Assembly (NCBI RefSeq): GCF_000264995.1
Contig: NW_006767454.1
Location: 156,088-220,087, forward strand
Direction of reading: 5' to 3'
Source of the DNA: Punctularia strigosozonata HHB-11173 SS5
Taxonomy: Eukaryota > Basidiomycota > Agaricomycetes > Corticiales > Punctulariaceae
DNA length: 64,000 nucleotides
This document shows positions 8,701 to 20,980 of this stretch, piece after piece. A program made the position numbers and the translations under genes. The notes beneath the pieces are model-generated. The model ran no database searches and was not told where the DNA came from. It saw only the letters and a list, made by a program, of their open reading frames with translations. The stretch's first letter is position 1. The number at the start of each line of letters is the position of its first letter.

Positions 8701-11700
8701 ATGTCTCCATTATCGTTCAGCGGCCATACCGTCGTCATCACCGGCGCGGGCGGCGGCCTGGGCAAAGCGTGAGTCGATCACACGCTCGCTCTCGTCTATC
8801 ATCATCTTTACGGCCTCGCGATTTTCATTCAGTTACTCGTTGGCGTATGCGGCTCGGGGAGCGAATGTCGTCGTGAACGACTTCAACAAAGATGCGGCGC
8901 AGGCTGTTGTGGACGAGATTACCAAAGGTGCGTAGTGAGACCTGCGACGTCTTGTGAAGAATCTCCCGCTGAAGCTGGTGTGCAGCCGGCGGGAAAGCTG
9001 TGGTTAACAACTCGTCGGTTACGGACGGAGAGGCCGTGATCAAGACCGCTCTCGATGCGTTCGGCGGTGTCACCATCCTCATCAACAATGCCGGGATCCT
9101 CCGCGACAAGGGGTGAGTCGCAGTGCTGAGCAGGTTCTATCGAACAGCCCTCCAATCTCGTCATTACTTCACAGATTCAAGAACATGTCCGACGCCGAGT
9201 TCGATGCCGTGCAAGCCGTACATCTGAAGGGCGCGTTCTCGTGTACGAAGGCGGTCTGGCCGTTATTCCGGAAACAGAAGTTTGGGAGGGTCGTGAACAC
9301 TGCTAGCGCGGCGGGACTCTACGGTGCGCAATGGAACCGTACTTCCCTCAGCGCAACGCTGAAGCGGTATACGCGGCAGGTAACTTCGGCCAGGCGAATT
9401 ACAGCGCGGCCAAGTCGGGCCTCATCGCGTACACCAAAACGCTCGCGCGAGAGGGCGCGAAGTACGGCGTATCCGCCATCTGCATCGCTCCGGTACGTAC
9501 ATTCGCACCTTTTCGGGCCAGATCTTTTCTTATCTCTTCGAATTCAGATGGCGGCGTCCAAAATGACCGAAACGATCATGCCTCCCGAAATGCTGGCCAA
9601 CCTTAAGGTACGGCCACCGTAACTAATCCGGGAGCATCCCTTGCACCTTAACTCAACTTCCCGCCTTCATTTCTGATCTAGCCTTCGTTTGTATCGCCGT
9701 TCGTCCTCGCGGTTACACATCCGGACGGACCTCAAGCGTCCGGCAAGGTGTTCGAGGTCGGTGCGGGATACGTCGCCGAGATTCGGTGGGAGCGAAGCAA
9801 GGGCGCGGTGTTCAAGACCGATGCGAGTTTCACGCCTTCAGCTGTAGGTTGTCACCATTCCAACGACAGCGTGATCGCTGACTATACACCCGCTTGCAGG
9901 TGAAGGAGAAGTGGTCCGAAATCACCGACTTTACGAACCCGGACTACATCGTCGACTTCGCCAAAGAGTTTGACGCCGTGGTAAGCTGCTCTCCCTTCCG
10001 ATGGCTGGCGTTTGCAATTGAAGATCGATCCGTGATGCGGCTTTAGGGCACGCTAAAGAAGGCGATGTCACTCCCCACGAACCCGCAGGCGTCGCCGGAG
10101 GTGCGGTTCGACGGCAAGACCGTGATCATCACCGGTGCGGGCGCTGGCTTGGGTCGTGCGTACGCGTTGATGTACGCAAAGCTCGGCGCGAACGTCGTGA
10201 TCAACGACGTGAGCGAGAAGGGAGCGAGCGCCGTCGTCGAGGAAATCACGAAAAGTGCGCGTCTCGTCTTGCTCAATTGGGACGTGATGTAACTGACATC
10301 TGATTGTGTGCAGCTGGCGGAAAGGCTACGGCCGTGGCGTGCTCCGCGGAGGATGGCGAGACAATCGTGAAGGCCGCTCTGGAGAAGTTTGGGGGCGTGC
10401 ATATCTTGGTTGCTAACGCTGGTATTCTGCGGGACAAGTCATTCGCTGCTATGACCGAGCAGGAGTGGGACGCTGTAATGGCTGTGCATCTCAGGTACGC
10501 TATTGTCGCTCGCCATTGCGTTCACGGCATTTACGACTGTTTGACAGGGGAACATATAAGGTTTGTGCACTCTGTCGGCTGAAATGATCTGAGACAGTGG
10601 TTGACTCGCTTTGCAGTGCTGCAAGGCTGTTTGGCCTATCTTCCAAAAGCAGAAGTACGGACGGATCGTGACAACCTGCTCGCAAGTGGGAATCTGTAAG
10701 TCGTTCCTTCCTCTATCGTTTTCAGGACTTACTGACATGCCCGACCGTATAGATGGCAACTTCGGCCAAGCGAACGTGAGTTATGGGTCGCGCATATCCT
10801 CAGTAGTCGAATCCTCAGTCTTTTATCTTCATGGTAGTACTCAACAGCGAAGGCGGCTATCCTTGGTCTGTCGCGCACGCTGGCGATAGAAGGGCGGAAG
10901 TACGGCATTTTGGTGAACATCATCGCGCCTTCTGCTGGAACGGCGATGACGAGCACGATCTGGCCGCCGGAGATGGTGGACGCGTTCAAGGTGAGCAACC
11001 GTCCCTGTGCGCTTCTGGTGTAGTGCCGGGTTGACAGTAATCCAGCCCGATTATATCGCCCCGATAGTGGGTTACCTTTCGAGTGAGGCAAACGAGGAGA
11101 CCACAGGCTCCTTATTCGAGATCATGGGTGGCTGGGCCGCCCAGACGAGGTGGCAACGCGCGGGCGGTCACGGTTTCCCGGTCAACAAGGAGTTGACTCC
11201 GGAAGACGTCGTTGCGAAGTGGGGTATCATTACCAATTTCAGTAAGCTCAGCTCATGTTGTGATCAAGACTTCGCCTTATCATCCGCGATTGCACTAGAT
11301 GACGGAAGGGCGACGTACCCCACGTCGACGCAAGAGGCCATCCAGCAGATCGTCGACAACTTTTCGAACACCGCCGAGGGTGATTCAGGAAGCAGTGAGG
11401 ATATCCCCTATGCCGACCCTGAAGACTCCGAGCTGGTGCTCAAGGCGAAGAAGGAGGTGACCGAGAAAGTCGACTACACCTACACCGAGCGGGACGTCAT
11501 CCTCTACAACCTCGGCGTCGGAGCAACGGAGCAAGAGCTACATTGGACGTACGAGGGCGATGAGAACTTCTCAGCGTTGCCAACCTTCGGCGTTATCCCG
11601 CAGTTCCTGGCCAGCGGAAGTCTCTCGATGGACTGGTTACCGAATTGGAATCCGGTACGGGCAATGCCAGTCGTGCATTCGTTACAAACTCATTGTCTGA

Positions 11701-12741
11701 ATAGGCCAAGCTTGTGCATGGCGAGCAATACCTGCAGATACGGGGCCCGATCCCGACTAGTGGCGAGCTGGTCAGCGAGGCGCGGTGCGTGAACATTACT
11801 ATCTCGAGAAGATGTTGAGCTGATCCCTGAGTAGGATACTGGAGGTTCTCGACAAGGGCAAGGCCGCTGCGGTGACGTCCATCATCGAGACGAAAGATAA
11901 GAAGACCGGCGCTGTCCTCTTCGACAATACCTCAACCGTGTTCGTCCGCGGGTGCGGTGGCTTTGGCGGCAAACGCAATGGAAAGGGTGGGTCCTTCGCC
12001 CCATATGTTACTGTCACTCAAATCACCAATGCTGTACCGGCTAGACCGTGGACCAGCGACCGCTCCGAACGTTCCTCCGAAGCGGGCGCCAGATGCTACA
12101 TTGGAAGAGAAGACGTTGCCGACACAGGCTGCGCTGTACCGGTACGCGTCATCCCTGTCCTTCGTGCCATGATCGGGGTAGTGACGGGACATCTGTAGGT
12201 TGAGTGGTGATTTGAATCCCCTACATGTAAGCGGATGTCTCATGAATTCGTGGTGACCGGGGCTGAACCTGTGAGTGCAGATGGTACCGGAATTTGCTGC
12301 CATTGGTGGTTTCGACAAGCCGGTACTACACGGTGAGTATGCGCGTGTCCGGGCGCGCTCGTTGCGGTGACAAACGCCTTACTCGCGCAATGTTAGGCTT
12401 GTGCACCATGGGTATCTCCGGCAAGCACGTCTTGAAGAGCTTTGGGCAATTTAAGGATATCAAAGTTCGGTGAGGCTGCGCGTGTTCGTTTCTGTGTCAT
12501 CAGCCGTTGTTGACGGGGTTGTGGCCAGGTTCGCGGGTGTCGTGTTCCCCGGCGAGACGCTCGTTACGGAGATGTGGAAAGAGGGCGACAAGGTCATCTT
12601 CGGTTCGTGCTCATCCATGTGTGGTGCGACATGCTTGTATTAACGCCACGCATAGTCACCAAGGTGAAGGAACGAGGTACCACGGTACTCTCCGCTGCTG
12701 CGGCAACCCTTGCCGAAGGATCAACGAAAGCGAAGCTATAA
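8701..12741 (+). CDS. FOX2: Peroxisomal multifunctional beta-oxidation enzyme type 2 (hydratase-dehydrogenase-epimerase), 901 aa
   Basis: Carries out the 2-enoyl-CoA hydratase 2 and (3R)-hydroxyacyl-CoA dehydrogenase steps of peroxisomal fatty-acid beta-oxidation. Two short-chain dehydrogenase units come first, each with a Gly-rich NAD loop ([23 protein letters not shown]) and a YxxxK catalytic pair ([20 protein letters not shown]). A MaoC-type hydratase follows, with the motif [11 protein letters not shown]. The C-terminus is AKL, a PTS1 signal. Exons: 8701-8768, 8833-8927, 8986-9112, 9175-9323, 9380-9492, 9548-9607, 9682-9843, 9900-9980, 10047-10254, 10314-10494, 10548-10560, 10617-10695, 10753-10775, 10838-10990, 11046-11241, 11299-11654, 11705-11784, 11835-11986, 12045-12141, 12199-12226, 12281-12332, 12397-12469, 12529-12602, 12656-12741. 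They sum to 902 codons in phase; yeast Fox2p is 900 residues. Exons of 13, 23 and 28 bases are notable. Confidence 0.95.
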
Positions 12742-13279
12742 TACTCACCTGTCGCCTAGCGATATCAGTCCAATTGGACTGTTCTTGCATACTTATATAA
12801 CTGTTGCTGTGTAAACATGTATTTCAACGCGGTTGGCATGTCTGTGCGGTCGAAGTTGCAGTGGTACTACGTAGGCGTGTACTGCTGCAGTCGGATGCGG
12901 TCAAACGCAGGTGACTTCGTGACTCCGCGATCTCAGACTTGCCGCACCTGCCCTTATCCATGCGGAGTACTCCCAGTCTGCTCTTGTCTGCATCTTACCT
13001 TTGGCGCTGGCAACCATGCCATCTCTAACGAGCGAACGAGCGAAATGTGTCTTCTGCGCCAAACGGCCCTCTCGAGTGTACAAATGCGCCGGTAGTTGTC
13101 GATCAGACCTCTTCTTGCTATATCCTGAAGCCCACTGACACCATGTGGAAGCGTGTCACGCTGCATACTGTGTTCGCATCTTCTCCTCTTACTCCTGAAA
13201 GTCACCTTCGAGTTCCCGGTTGACGGTTATGTGAACAGAGCAAAAACTGCCAGCGAGCGCACTGGCAAGCGCACAAACC
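12742..13279. other. Intergenic, no supported gene
   Basis: About 540 bases between the beta-oxidation gene and the next gene on the same strand. It must hold the terminator of the first and the promoter of the second. No clear TATA box, repeat or domain-bearing frame was seen. Confidence 0.4.
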
Positions 13280-14191
13280 ATGGTGCAAGATTGTGGCGGA
13301 GGCATGTCTCTGGTTATCATCGAGGTTGAGGCAGTTGAACATGGGACGCCGTCGCGTGTTGTACAGGGAATAAGAGAGATGGAACACGACAAGCAGCAAG
13401 CTGCGGCAGCCGGGAAGACAGGCAAGACTGAGATAGACGTGCTCGCAGATATGAAACGGTGGATGTTGGTATGTCGATCTTCATGTTCCCTTCCTTCCTT
13501 TATCTGGCGACTTGATCAACGTCCCCGCACAGTCGCACAGCGAGATGTTCGACTTTGTGATCTGCCAAGCGCTCAAGGTGGACATCGTCAAACCCCTCGA
13601 TCGGCCTGACCAATGCATCCTCATCGACGTCGACTACGCGCCTCCCGACGCCCGCGGTCGGCTACCCAAGCGGCAGCAGCAATTTATCATCAAAAAGTGT
13701 ACCGTGTGCGACGCCCCGCCCGAATACCGCTACTGGGAATTTTCCGAACCGGGCCTAGCGGACCTCCACCGGCTGTCGGAAGAGATCAAGGCGAACGGCG
13801 GGGTCGGGGTGAACATCGTCTCGCTCCGGTGTCTCTCCAAGGAGGCTCGGTTCGCGCAACCGATCATTATCAAGGATCGGCCGCTCGCGCAACGGCGGTT
13901 GTGGGTGGAGAACTGGGAGGAGCTGTTCAGGAAGGTAACGGCGGGCGAGATCTCGGAGCAATCCGTCAACGAGCTGTGGACGAAGCTCAAGTTGTATTAC
14001 CTGGTGGACGACGATTCGAAATGTGCGTGATACCACCCGTTCGTTGCGCGAACGAGACTGGCTTATACTACGTCTCTTCTTCCGCAGACGCCGTCGCAAG
14101 GCTAGGTCCGGGTTGTGTCATGGGTACGCACAAATCCTTCATGGATCCCGAGTACGAAAGGCCCTTCGCCCTGCAGATAAGAGGCGAGTAG
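13280..14191 (+). CDS. Hypothetical protein, three exons, 260 aa
   Basis: Exons 13280-13468, 13533-14022 and 14088-14191 join in phase (donors GTATGT and GTGCGT, acceptors ACAG and GCAG) to 260 codons plus stop. The product looks globular: N-terminal EVEAVEHGTPSRVVQGIREM, a central part with CTVCDAPPEYRYWEF, and a helical C-terminal half (WVENWEELFRKVTAGEIS). The two Cys in CTVC might bind metal, but no full zinc motif is seen. I do not recognise the family. Start: ATG at 13280 in an A-rich context (AAACCATGG). A second in-frame ATG at 13304 would remove eight residues. Confidence 0.65.
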
Positions 14192-14676
14192 TCGTAGCGG
14201 ATTGGTGTACCGTCGGCTAAATAACTTTCAGATCCCGTTTATCCCCCGTCGCCAGTACGCTAGCTTTGTTCCAGCGATGCTGAAGACTTGTGCATCACCT
14301 CAATCCATACCAGGCTTATCTCGGAGCGGTATTCCATACACGCGTGCGGCCAGCCTTGCTTATTCCGACTCATGATTATTGTTGATACCGTGTATTTCTT
14401 TTGTACCCGTTTTTGTTCGCCTATGCTTTCTGCTGACCCCCACTGTGGGTTGCAATAATTGTGGTCATGGTGAGCGTGAGAATACACCTCGCCGAGTCAT
14501 CCGACGACGTCATCCCCGAACGAGTTTCGCGAGTTACTATTGAGACTTCGCGCTGCCACAAACTCGCCACAGGCCTGCTAAGTTGTGCTAGAACACCATC
14601 CAACGGCTTATATATCAAAGCTATATCAACATCAGGAAAAGTAGAATCGTCTCACACATCGCACGTGAAGTGAGCA
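14192..14676. other. Intergenic region with TATA-like promoter of SDS22
   Basis: About 485 bases between two genes on the same strand. A TATATATC stretch at about 14608-14616 lies 65 bases before the SDS22 ATG and is a plausible core promoter. Nothing else was recognised. Confidence 0.4.
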
Positions 14677-16212
14677 ATGTCGGACGCGATCATATCTCCC
14701 GTGGTGAAGAAGTCGGTGGAAGTGGAATATTCGCAGCCGAAGTATGTTATGCTTTCCGCATCATCGATCCAACTACACGACTGAGTACATCCTTTGCGTA
14801 TTCAGGACTGCACGAGTAGCGCTCCCGGATCCGGAGTCCGAGTCCGAGTCGGACAGTGAAGAGGAGCAGGAGGGAGCGTTGGAAGATCTCCTAGAGAGTT
14901 ATCCGGATGACACGGAGGTACGCCACACGCCTCAACTCCGCCGGGCTGCATCTCAACATCAACTTCACGTCCAGGAGCTAGAGCTCGTGCATGCGCGACT
15001 CGCGACCTTGGACAAGCTCCGTTTACAACGCTTCGCATCGAGCCTGAAGCGGCTGTGTCTGCGGCAAAACTTCATCAACAAGCTCGACCCGGACGTGTTT
15101 AGCGTCCTCACGAAACTGGAAGAGCTGGACCTGTACGACAACCAGATCAAGACGCTCGGAAACGCGCTGGACAATCTCTCCGACCTGTCGTACGCACTCG
15201 GCCTTTGAAATCCCCACCATCTTCATCTTGCTGAAGTATGACCCCAGCGTCCTCGATCTGTCTTTCAACAACCTTCGTGCTATACCTGAAGGGCTGAAGA
15301 ACCTGCGGACGCTGCATACCGTGTACTTCGTCCAAAACAGGATCACGAAAATCGAGGGTTTGGAGGCCCTCGGTGCAAACCTTCGCAGCCTGGAGCTCGG
15401 AGGCAACAGGATACGGGTAAATCTCCGTTCATCAATTCGTTTTCCCGTAGCTGATCCTCCGTCGCGTGCAGAAAATCGAAGGGCTCGATGCCCTCAGCAA
15501 CCTGGAGGAACTGTGGCTCGGCAAGAACAAGATCACGAAGCTGGAGGTGAATCTCGAAACGATTATTGCTCGCGTCATGTACGCTGATGCTGACTGTTCG
15601 TCTGCGACCGTTGCGTAGGGATTGGCCTCCTTGAAGAAGCTGAAGATCCTTAGTATCCAGTCGAACCGTATCACCAAGATCGAGAACCTAGAGAACTTAC
15701 CAGACCTAGAACAGCTATATCTCAGCCATAACGGTATCCAATCACTAGAAGGGCTAGAGGCGAACGTAAGCCTCGACTCGAGTCTGCGAATCACATCATG
15801 GGTTATTCATCCACGTCCCGTACAGTCCAAATTGCAGACACTCGACGTATCCAACAATTTCGTCGCAGAGCTGAAGGGGCTCTCCCACCTGCACCAGCTG
15901 GAAGAACTCTGGGCGAGTTTTTTCCTCATCCCTCTCCTTTGGGCCGAGGGCTAACGAAACCGGGAACAGATGAACAACAACAAGATACCTGACCTCCGCG
16001 CGCTGGAGTCGGAGCTACGCCACATATCCACCCTCGAGACGATCTACCTCGAGGGCAACCCTTGCCAGCGGGCGGAGGGGGCAAACTACCGACGGAAGAT
16101 TATGCTCGCGCTCCCGCAGGTCACCCAGATTGACGCTACGTCAGTTCTTTTGCGCTCATCTGTGCAGCGTACCACATACTTATGTTTGTACAGCATGGCG
16201 AAGCCCTTGTAA
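14677..16212 (+). CDS. SDS22: Protein phosphatase 1 regulatory subunit SDS22, 352 aa
   Basis: SDS22 binds the PP1 catalytic subunit and controls its assembly and mitotic function. After an acidic N-terminus, successive 22-residue leucine-rich repeats of the SDS22 class run to the end (LCLRQNFINKL, LEELDLYDNQIKTL, VLDLSFNNLRAIPEGL, LRSLELGGNRI, LEELWLGKNKITKLE, LKILSIQSNRITKIENL, LEQLYLSHNGIQSLEGL, LQTLDVSNNFV, LEELWMNNNKIPDL, TIYLEGNPCQ). Exons: 14677-14741, 14806-14917, 14975-15189, 15248-15416, 15472-15546, 15619-15765, 15826-15912, 15970-16139, 16194-16212. The intron at 15913-15969 must use a GC donor (GG/GCGAGT) to join LEELW to MNNNK. The last intron (54 bases) is a multiple of three, so its removal is not proven. 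Length fits the family. Confidence 0.92.
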
Positions 16213-16472
16213 TATTCAGGGTCATGATGAAGGTGGAAATCGGAATGTACCATAGATTGTTTGTGCCGTACCGACAATATTGTACACGGTCGTTTATTCA
16301 TATATTTGCAGCAATTTCGACAGATTACCATGATTAACGTGCTACGAAAGACCTGTCCATCTCACAATCCTGCGGATAGGGTGGAGAAATCGGGCTCGCA
16401 GCTACTCCGAGACCGATAGGCTCTGCTCCTGGGAAGCTGGTCAACACCAACGGGCATAATCCCGCCTCACCC

Positions 16473-19361
16473 TCAGCGGTGGTCGCCCTCCGCCACTTGC
16501 GACGTACAGCTCCCACAATGAAATCCCCAATGGGATTCTCGTGTGCTATCAGGGCGTGGATTGGTCTCGATGGCGTCTGAATGCTGACCTCCGGGCCCTG
16601 AATCTACATCACAAGAACCCGCGCCTCCCCGAGTCGGCCCCTCGGGTATGATCCCGCAGAGCGAGACTCCATCGAGTGCATCTGCACCATGTTCGCCAAG
16701 ATTTGAGTCGTTGGCATTATTCTCGTCCATGATGGCTTCGGTCGTGACCAATCCGTTGTGAGGTGGCACCGGCATCTCGTGCGCAGAAATCACATGTGGC
16801 CGGCCATCGTCCCAAGTAAAAATGCTCCCCAGCGAGGATCTGGTGATCCCTCCGTTGCCAGGCATGGGGGGAAACCCAAAGGACTTGTATGCGTCATTCA
16901 TGTCGACCCAACACAGGTGATCCCAATATAAGTTGTACACGAACAGAGCGTACAACATCCCGTCTGGGTTGAAGCCGCGACGATATGCACCCACGACACA
17001 TTTCATAACATCCGTTGTCCGTTCTTCAGCCAGCTCTTTGTGGCGTACCAGGAACTGGAACAGCTGCAACCAGTCGACCTTCATGGTGGGTTGCCCGTCA
17101 CTGAACTCGGCCCACAACGACAGCGCATCGATCAAGCTGTCGTCGAACCTAATCATCGCCGTGCACAAGCGTCTAAAGGATTCCGACGAACGGTCGAGAA
17201 GGTCTGAGTCTTGGCAAAGGGAGGTGACACACTTTACGGCAGCCCAGAAGCGATCCCGATGCTCCTCGTGCTCCCGAAAAGCCCCGCTGTCGTAACACGA
17301 AGTTGCTAGTTCAAGACAATGTGCGGTATCCTCTGCCGCTAAAATAATTCGATTAATTGTACTCAAAGCCATAACAGAGGTGTACACGCACGCGCATCAC
17401 ATCCTCGGTTTAACCCGGACTCGCAACATGTATGGATCATGTTGAAAGTCCGATTTCTATCGTCGACCGAAAAGGAGAGCTGGTCCATGCCTGAGAGGGT
17501 CCGCAAGATATAGACTTCGCACGAAGCATAGAAGATTTTGTGTTCTGCTGAGATTAAGTGCATCATCTTCAGCGCATTGATATGAAGGTTAGGTAAACTC
17601 CGCCGCGGAAATAAATGATCCTCGCAGTCTTTTAGTGAGGAGGTGAAGAGTGCATCGAGGCCGGATGCAAGTAGTTTAAACATCAGGCGTACTTGTGCGT
17701 CATTGAGCGTTTCCAGTGTATCACAAATGGCTCGCGGTCGTTCGGGGCAATCATTGCGATCGTCGGTGAAGGGAACTTCACAAGAATTGTCAAGTATATC
17801 CAGCACTGGAATAGACCGGAAGGACAATAGCCCGAGAAGCTCAGAAATCGCCAGCCAGTAGCCACACACACGGCTCGTCAGGGTTTCAGGCCATTTTGGC
17901 ATGTTACGCTTGTCATACCATCTACTATCCCTCTCGATGGCGGAGCGGGTGCGCACAGGCGGACCTGGTAAATCGGAAATGCATTGCGAGGTAACGCCAT
18001 CACCGGGATCCTCGTGCAAGGTAAGCCACAGCAGGGAGTAGCAATGAGCCGCGACACTGTTCAAAGGGTCGCGTGCGAAGCATTTTAGGGCCATATCCCG
18101 ATGTGCCCACCCGTTGAATGTATACAAGTCGGCGTGAGACTGCCGACGACGGTCGAAGAAGTCATCAATGGGGTAGAGACAGGGATTCCAATCATAGTTC
18201 CCCACTTTCCTGTATATGGACTTCATACAGCGTCGAAAAAGCCGGTAGCATGGGCGAATGGATGGCAAAATCATCCACGCGAAAGGGGTTTTGTAGGGAC
18301 ACGAGTCAAATACGAGCGGCATTAGCACGACGAGCACGGCCGATATGATAGTCGTGCCAGCTGCGGCGCAACATGCCGCAGATACGACCGTATTGATTGG
18401 CCAGAGCAGGGTGACGAGTCCTCCAAAGAACAGCACAACCGCCAACTGCAGTAGGCCTGGCACCAGCGTAACGATACCGGGGACCTTCCATCGCTGAAAA
18501 GCGTCGAAGCGGAACTTCCGGAGCTGTATTGCGTGTTGTATGGGAGATACAGATGTCCAGCTTATGTATTCGCGTAGCCATTGCTTGACGAATATGCCGA
18601 GAAGAGCGGAGGCCAGGGCGAGGACGAGGCTCAGGAACCACAGAGCGTTGATGGCGACCACACGCGGACCAGGGTAGAAGGGCATGGTGAGCGGGCCGTT
18701 GGAAGACACAGGAGCGGCCTGGTTCATGGAGATATGTTGGAGTTGAAGCGAAATGTTATAAAGCAGTTGGATCGACAGTTGGGTGTCATCGGGCTGAAGT
18801 TGTGTATATACCTCGACGAGGAACGCGGTGAGGACCGCAGAGAACAAACCTGCCTATAACATGTATCCTGTCAGAAACGTTAGGACAGGTGAGGAAATGT
18901 CATACAAAGATAAGGAGATTGTCGATGTCTTCCGAGTACCCCTTAATCATTTCCCGATCGTACTTTTCCAATCGTCCATAAACGTAGTCCCATCCTGTCA
19001 CTGCTGTCGCGGCCGACGTCGCGGTGGCGAATATATCTTGAGGCTGAGACTAGGTGAGCCGTCGGTATTGCAATTTGAAGGAGAATGTGTTGCGCTCACC
19101 TTTAGCTCATCTTCCAATACTTTTTCTTCGAGCTGATCATCAGTAACCTTTGCCGTCTGAGCGTGTGAATCTATGCCCTGCTCTTCTCGACTCGAAGACG
19201 TCGAGGGTCTAGGGTCCTCTGCCAGGTCGCGCTATGATGATCGGTTGAACAATTTTCGCTTTGCGACCAACGTGCGATCTTCCTACCTTAACGTAACTCC
19301 CCTTGACCCTGCGACCTTCCTCGACTGTGCATAGCTCGATGGATGTTCGACGCGACGACAT
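16473..19361 (-). CDS. DUF6535 domain membrane protein, 890 aa
   Basis: Five exons join in phase: 19361-19287, 19231-19100, 19043-18906, 18853-17415, 17361-16473. The DUF6535 core spans exons 3-4: GWDYVYGRLEKYDREMIKG, then NLLIFAGLFSAVLTAFLVE (a family hallmark), then membrane segments around AINALWFLSLVLALASALLG and LLQLAVVLFFGGLVTLLW. The remainder is a large, mostly helical cytosolic part without known domain. The ATG at 19361 opens MSSRRTSIELCTVEEGRR. DUF6535 proteins are multiplied in Agaricomycetes and their function is unknown. Codon use and splice sites are normal, and no frame break was found. Confidence 0.85.
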
Positions 19362-19579
19362 TCGGCGGCGGACGAGCGGAACACTGGCGTATCGTTTGCG
19401 TTGAGCAGTGATCGACGAAGAATGGGCAAGTGGATGCCACTGCGATATACGGGATCAAGATGGTGCGTGTGTGGAAAGCCTCGAAGCTTTGGCAGGGCAC
19501 GTTATCGATAATGACATATGCTCGGGTCGCAACGTGTATACAATGCGGCACCGGGCACACACCATTCCGTCCTTTCTTG

Positions 19580-19895
19580 CGATGACCAAAGTCCATATCG
19601 GAGATCGGCTTGGCGCAGTGCAGTGCCTTCAAAGCCTCGCCAACATCGACCATGTCCAGGAGCGATATGGTCATGCTGCAGAGAAACTAGGGCGCTGTCG
19701 ACCTTGTTCAAGCACCGGAGATCACTGAGACTGCTCCGTGTCGAATGCATATGGGCGAACTCAATCGCGATCAGCGTCATTACACCGAGGCAGTCGAACA
19801 CGTCACAATCGCTCAGCCACTTCTCATGGAAATCGGACAAGAGGGCAATGCGTATCACTGCTCACATCTCCTGAATAGGATCCATGATTCCAGGG
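19580..19895 (+). pseudogene. TPR-repeat gene relic
   Basis: Pieces of tetratricopeptide repeats appear in different frames: IGDRLGAVQCLQSLANIDHV then RYGHAAEKLG in one, and YTEAVEHVTIAQPLLMEIGQEGNAYH followed by a second short helix in another. The consensus fits the C-terminal TPR arrays of basidiomycete NB-ARC/TPR proteins, here without a NB-ARC part. The frame changes and short length indicate a decayed fragment. No start, splice-site set or promoter could be assigned. Confidence 0.5.
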
Positions 19896-20980
19896 TACGT
19901 TACATTGCTTGCGACGTCCATCTGCCGCTGACCTTCGTCATGTAGGTGCATGAGTTGCGATGGCGAGTACAACTCGCCCTGTTGTGGTAAGCGACAAGGT
20001 CGCTGCCGGTACCGCTGCAAATCGATATTCACCCTTGCGCTACGTATTGAATGCGCTGCGTTTCTACAGCGCAGCCAAGACGTCTTGCATGGTCCTTCGT
20101 TCATGTCAACAGGACTCTTAAAGTGTACGCACGGGACAGTGACTACGGATTGTGTTCCTAGATGTCCTCGTACTATGTATGGTAATTGTAGTTGCCTGCC
20201 AAAAACGCTATAGCATATCACATCCTTCCGTGCGTATGCGAAGCTTGCGACAAGCCAACCCAGAACATGGCAGAATTTTTGAGTGTGGGTGATTCTGGTT
20301 GGCGAGCGAGCCTGCAGCGGTCGTGAATGTCGAAGGGAACTCGCGGGTTTCAAGTCCGTGGCGGCGGAGAGTAGACGATCTCTTGAGTTCGCAAGATTCT
20401 ATGTCTGTCGGAAAACCCGCATGGTAGCACTCCCGCGCCGCGTTGTATAAAAGTCGTCGTTGTGCATGTCGTGTCGGGAAAACTGTCTACGACTCGCGGA
20501 ATCGTCACCTCTGGCCTTGCGCTACGGTTCAGTACGTCCTTGAACCCGCTCCCCTTGGACTCGGGCCTCCAGACGAGCTCGAGTTATGGCACGAAGAAGA
20601 GCGCATGCTCTCGTCGGTGATAAGCTGCGAGAGCGGGTGCTCATCAATTATACGTTGGCACGAACGTGCGGACGACCTGATTGTGTTGGTGTGCGAGACG
20701 GATCAGACCGGGGCAACAGACGACGGGGAGGGGGGCGTCGGCGATGGAGATGGTGACAGCTACCAAGGGGCGTCATATCAGACCTCGTGTCGGGGACAAA
20801 GCCCGTCGAGAGGCAACAACAGAAGCGCAACGAAACTCGCGTAGAGTATGCAAGAAGAGGCGCCTGATACGCGCTGCAGTGCCCTAGAAGGTTGATCGTC
20901 GAGGCAGTGCAAAACGCGCTGTATTCTGTGACCATAGCATGAATACACGGTATAACACTCCGATCAAGGAAGACTGACAA
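19896..20980. other. Intergenic, no supported gene
   Basis: About 1.1 kb between the TPR relic and the CCDC174-like gene's 3' end. Open frames up to 160 codons exist on both strands, but none has a domain or coherent splice pattern. A Gly/Asp-coding low-complexity run lies near 20720-20760. Confidence 0.4.
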
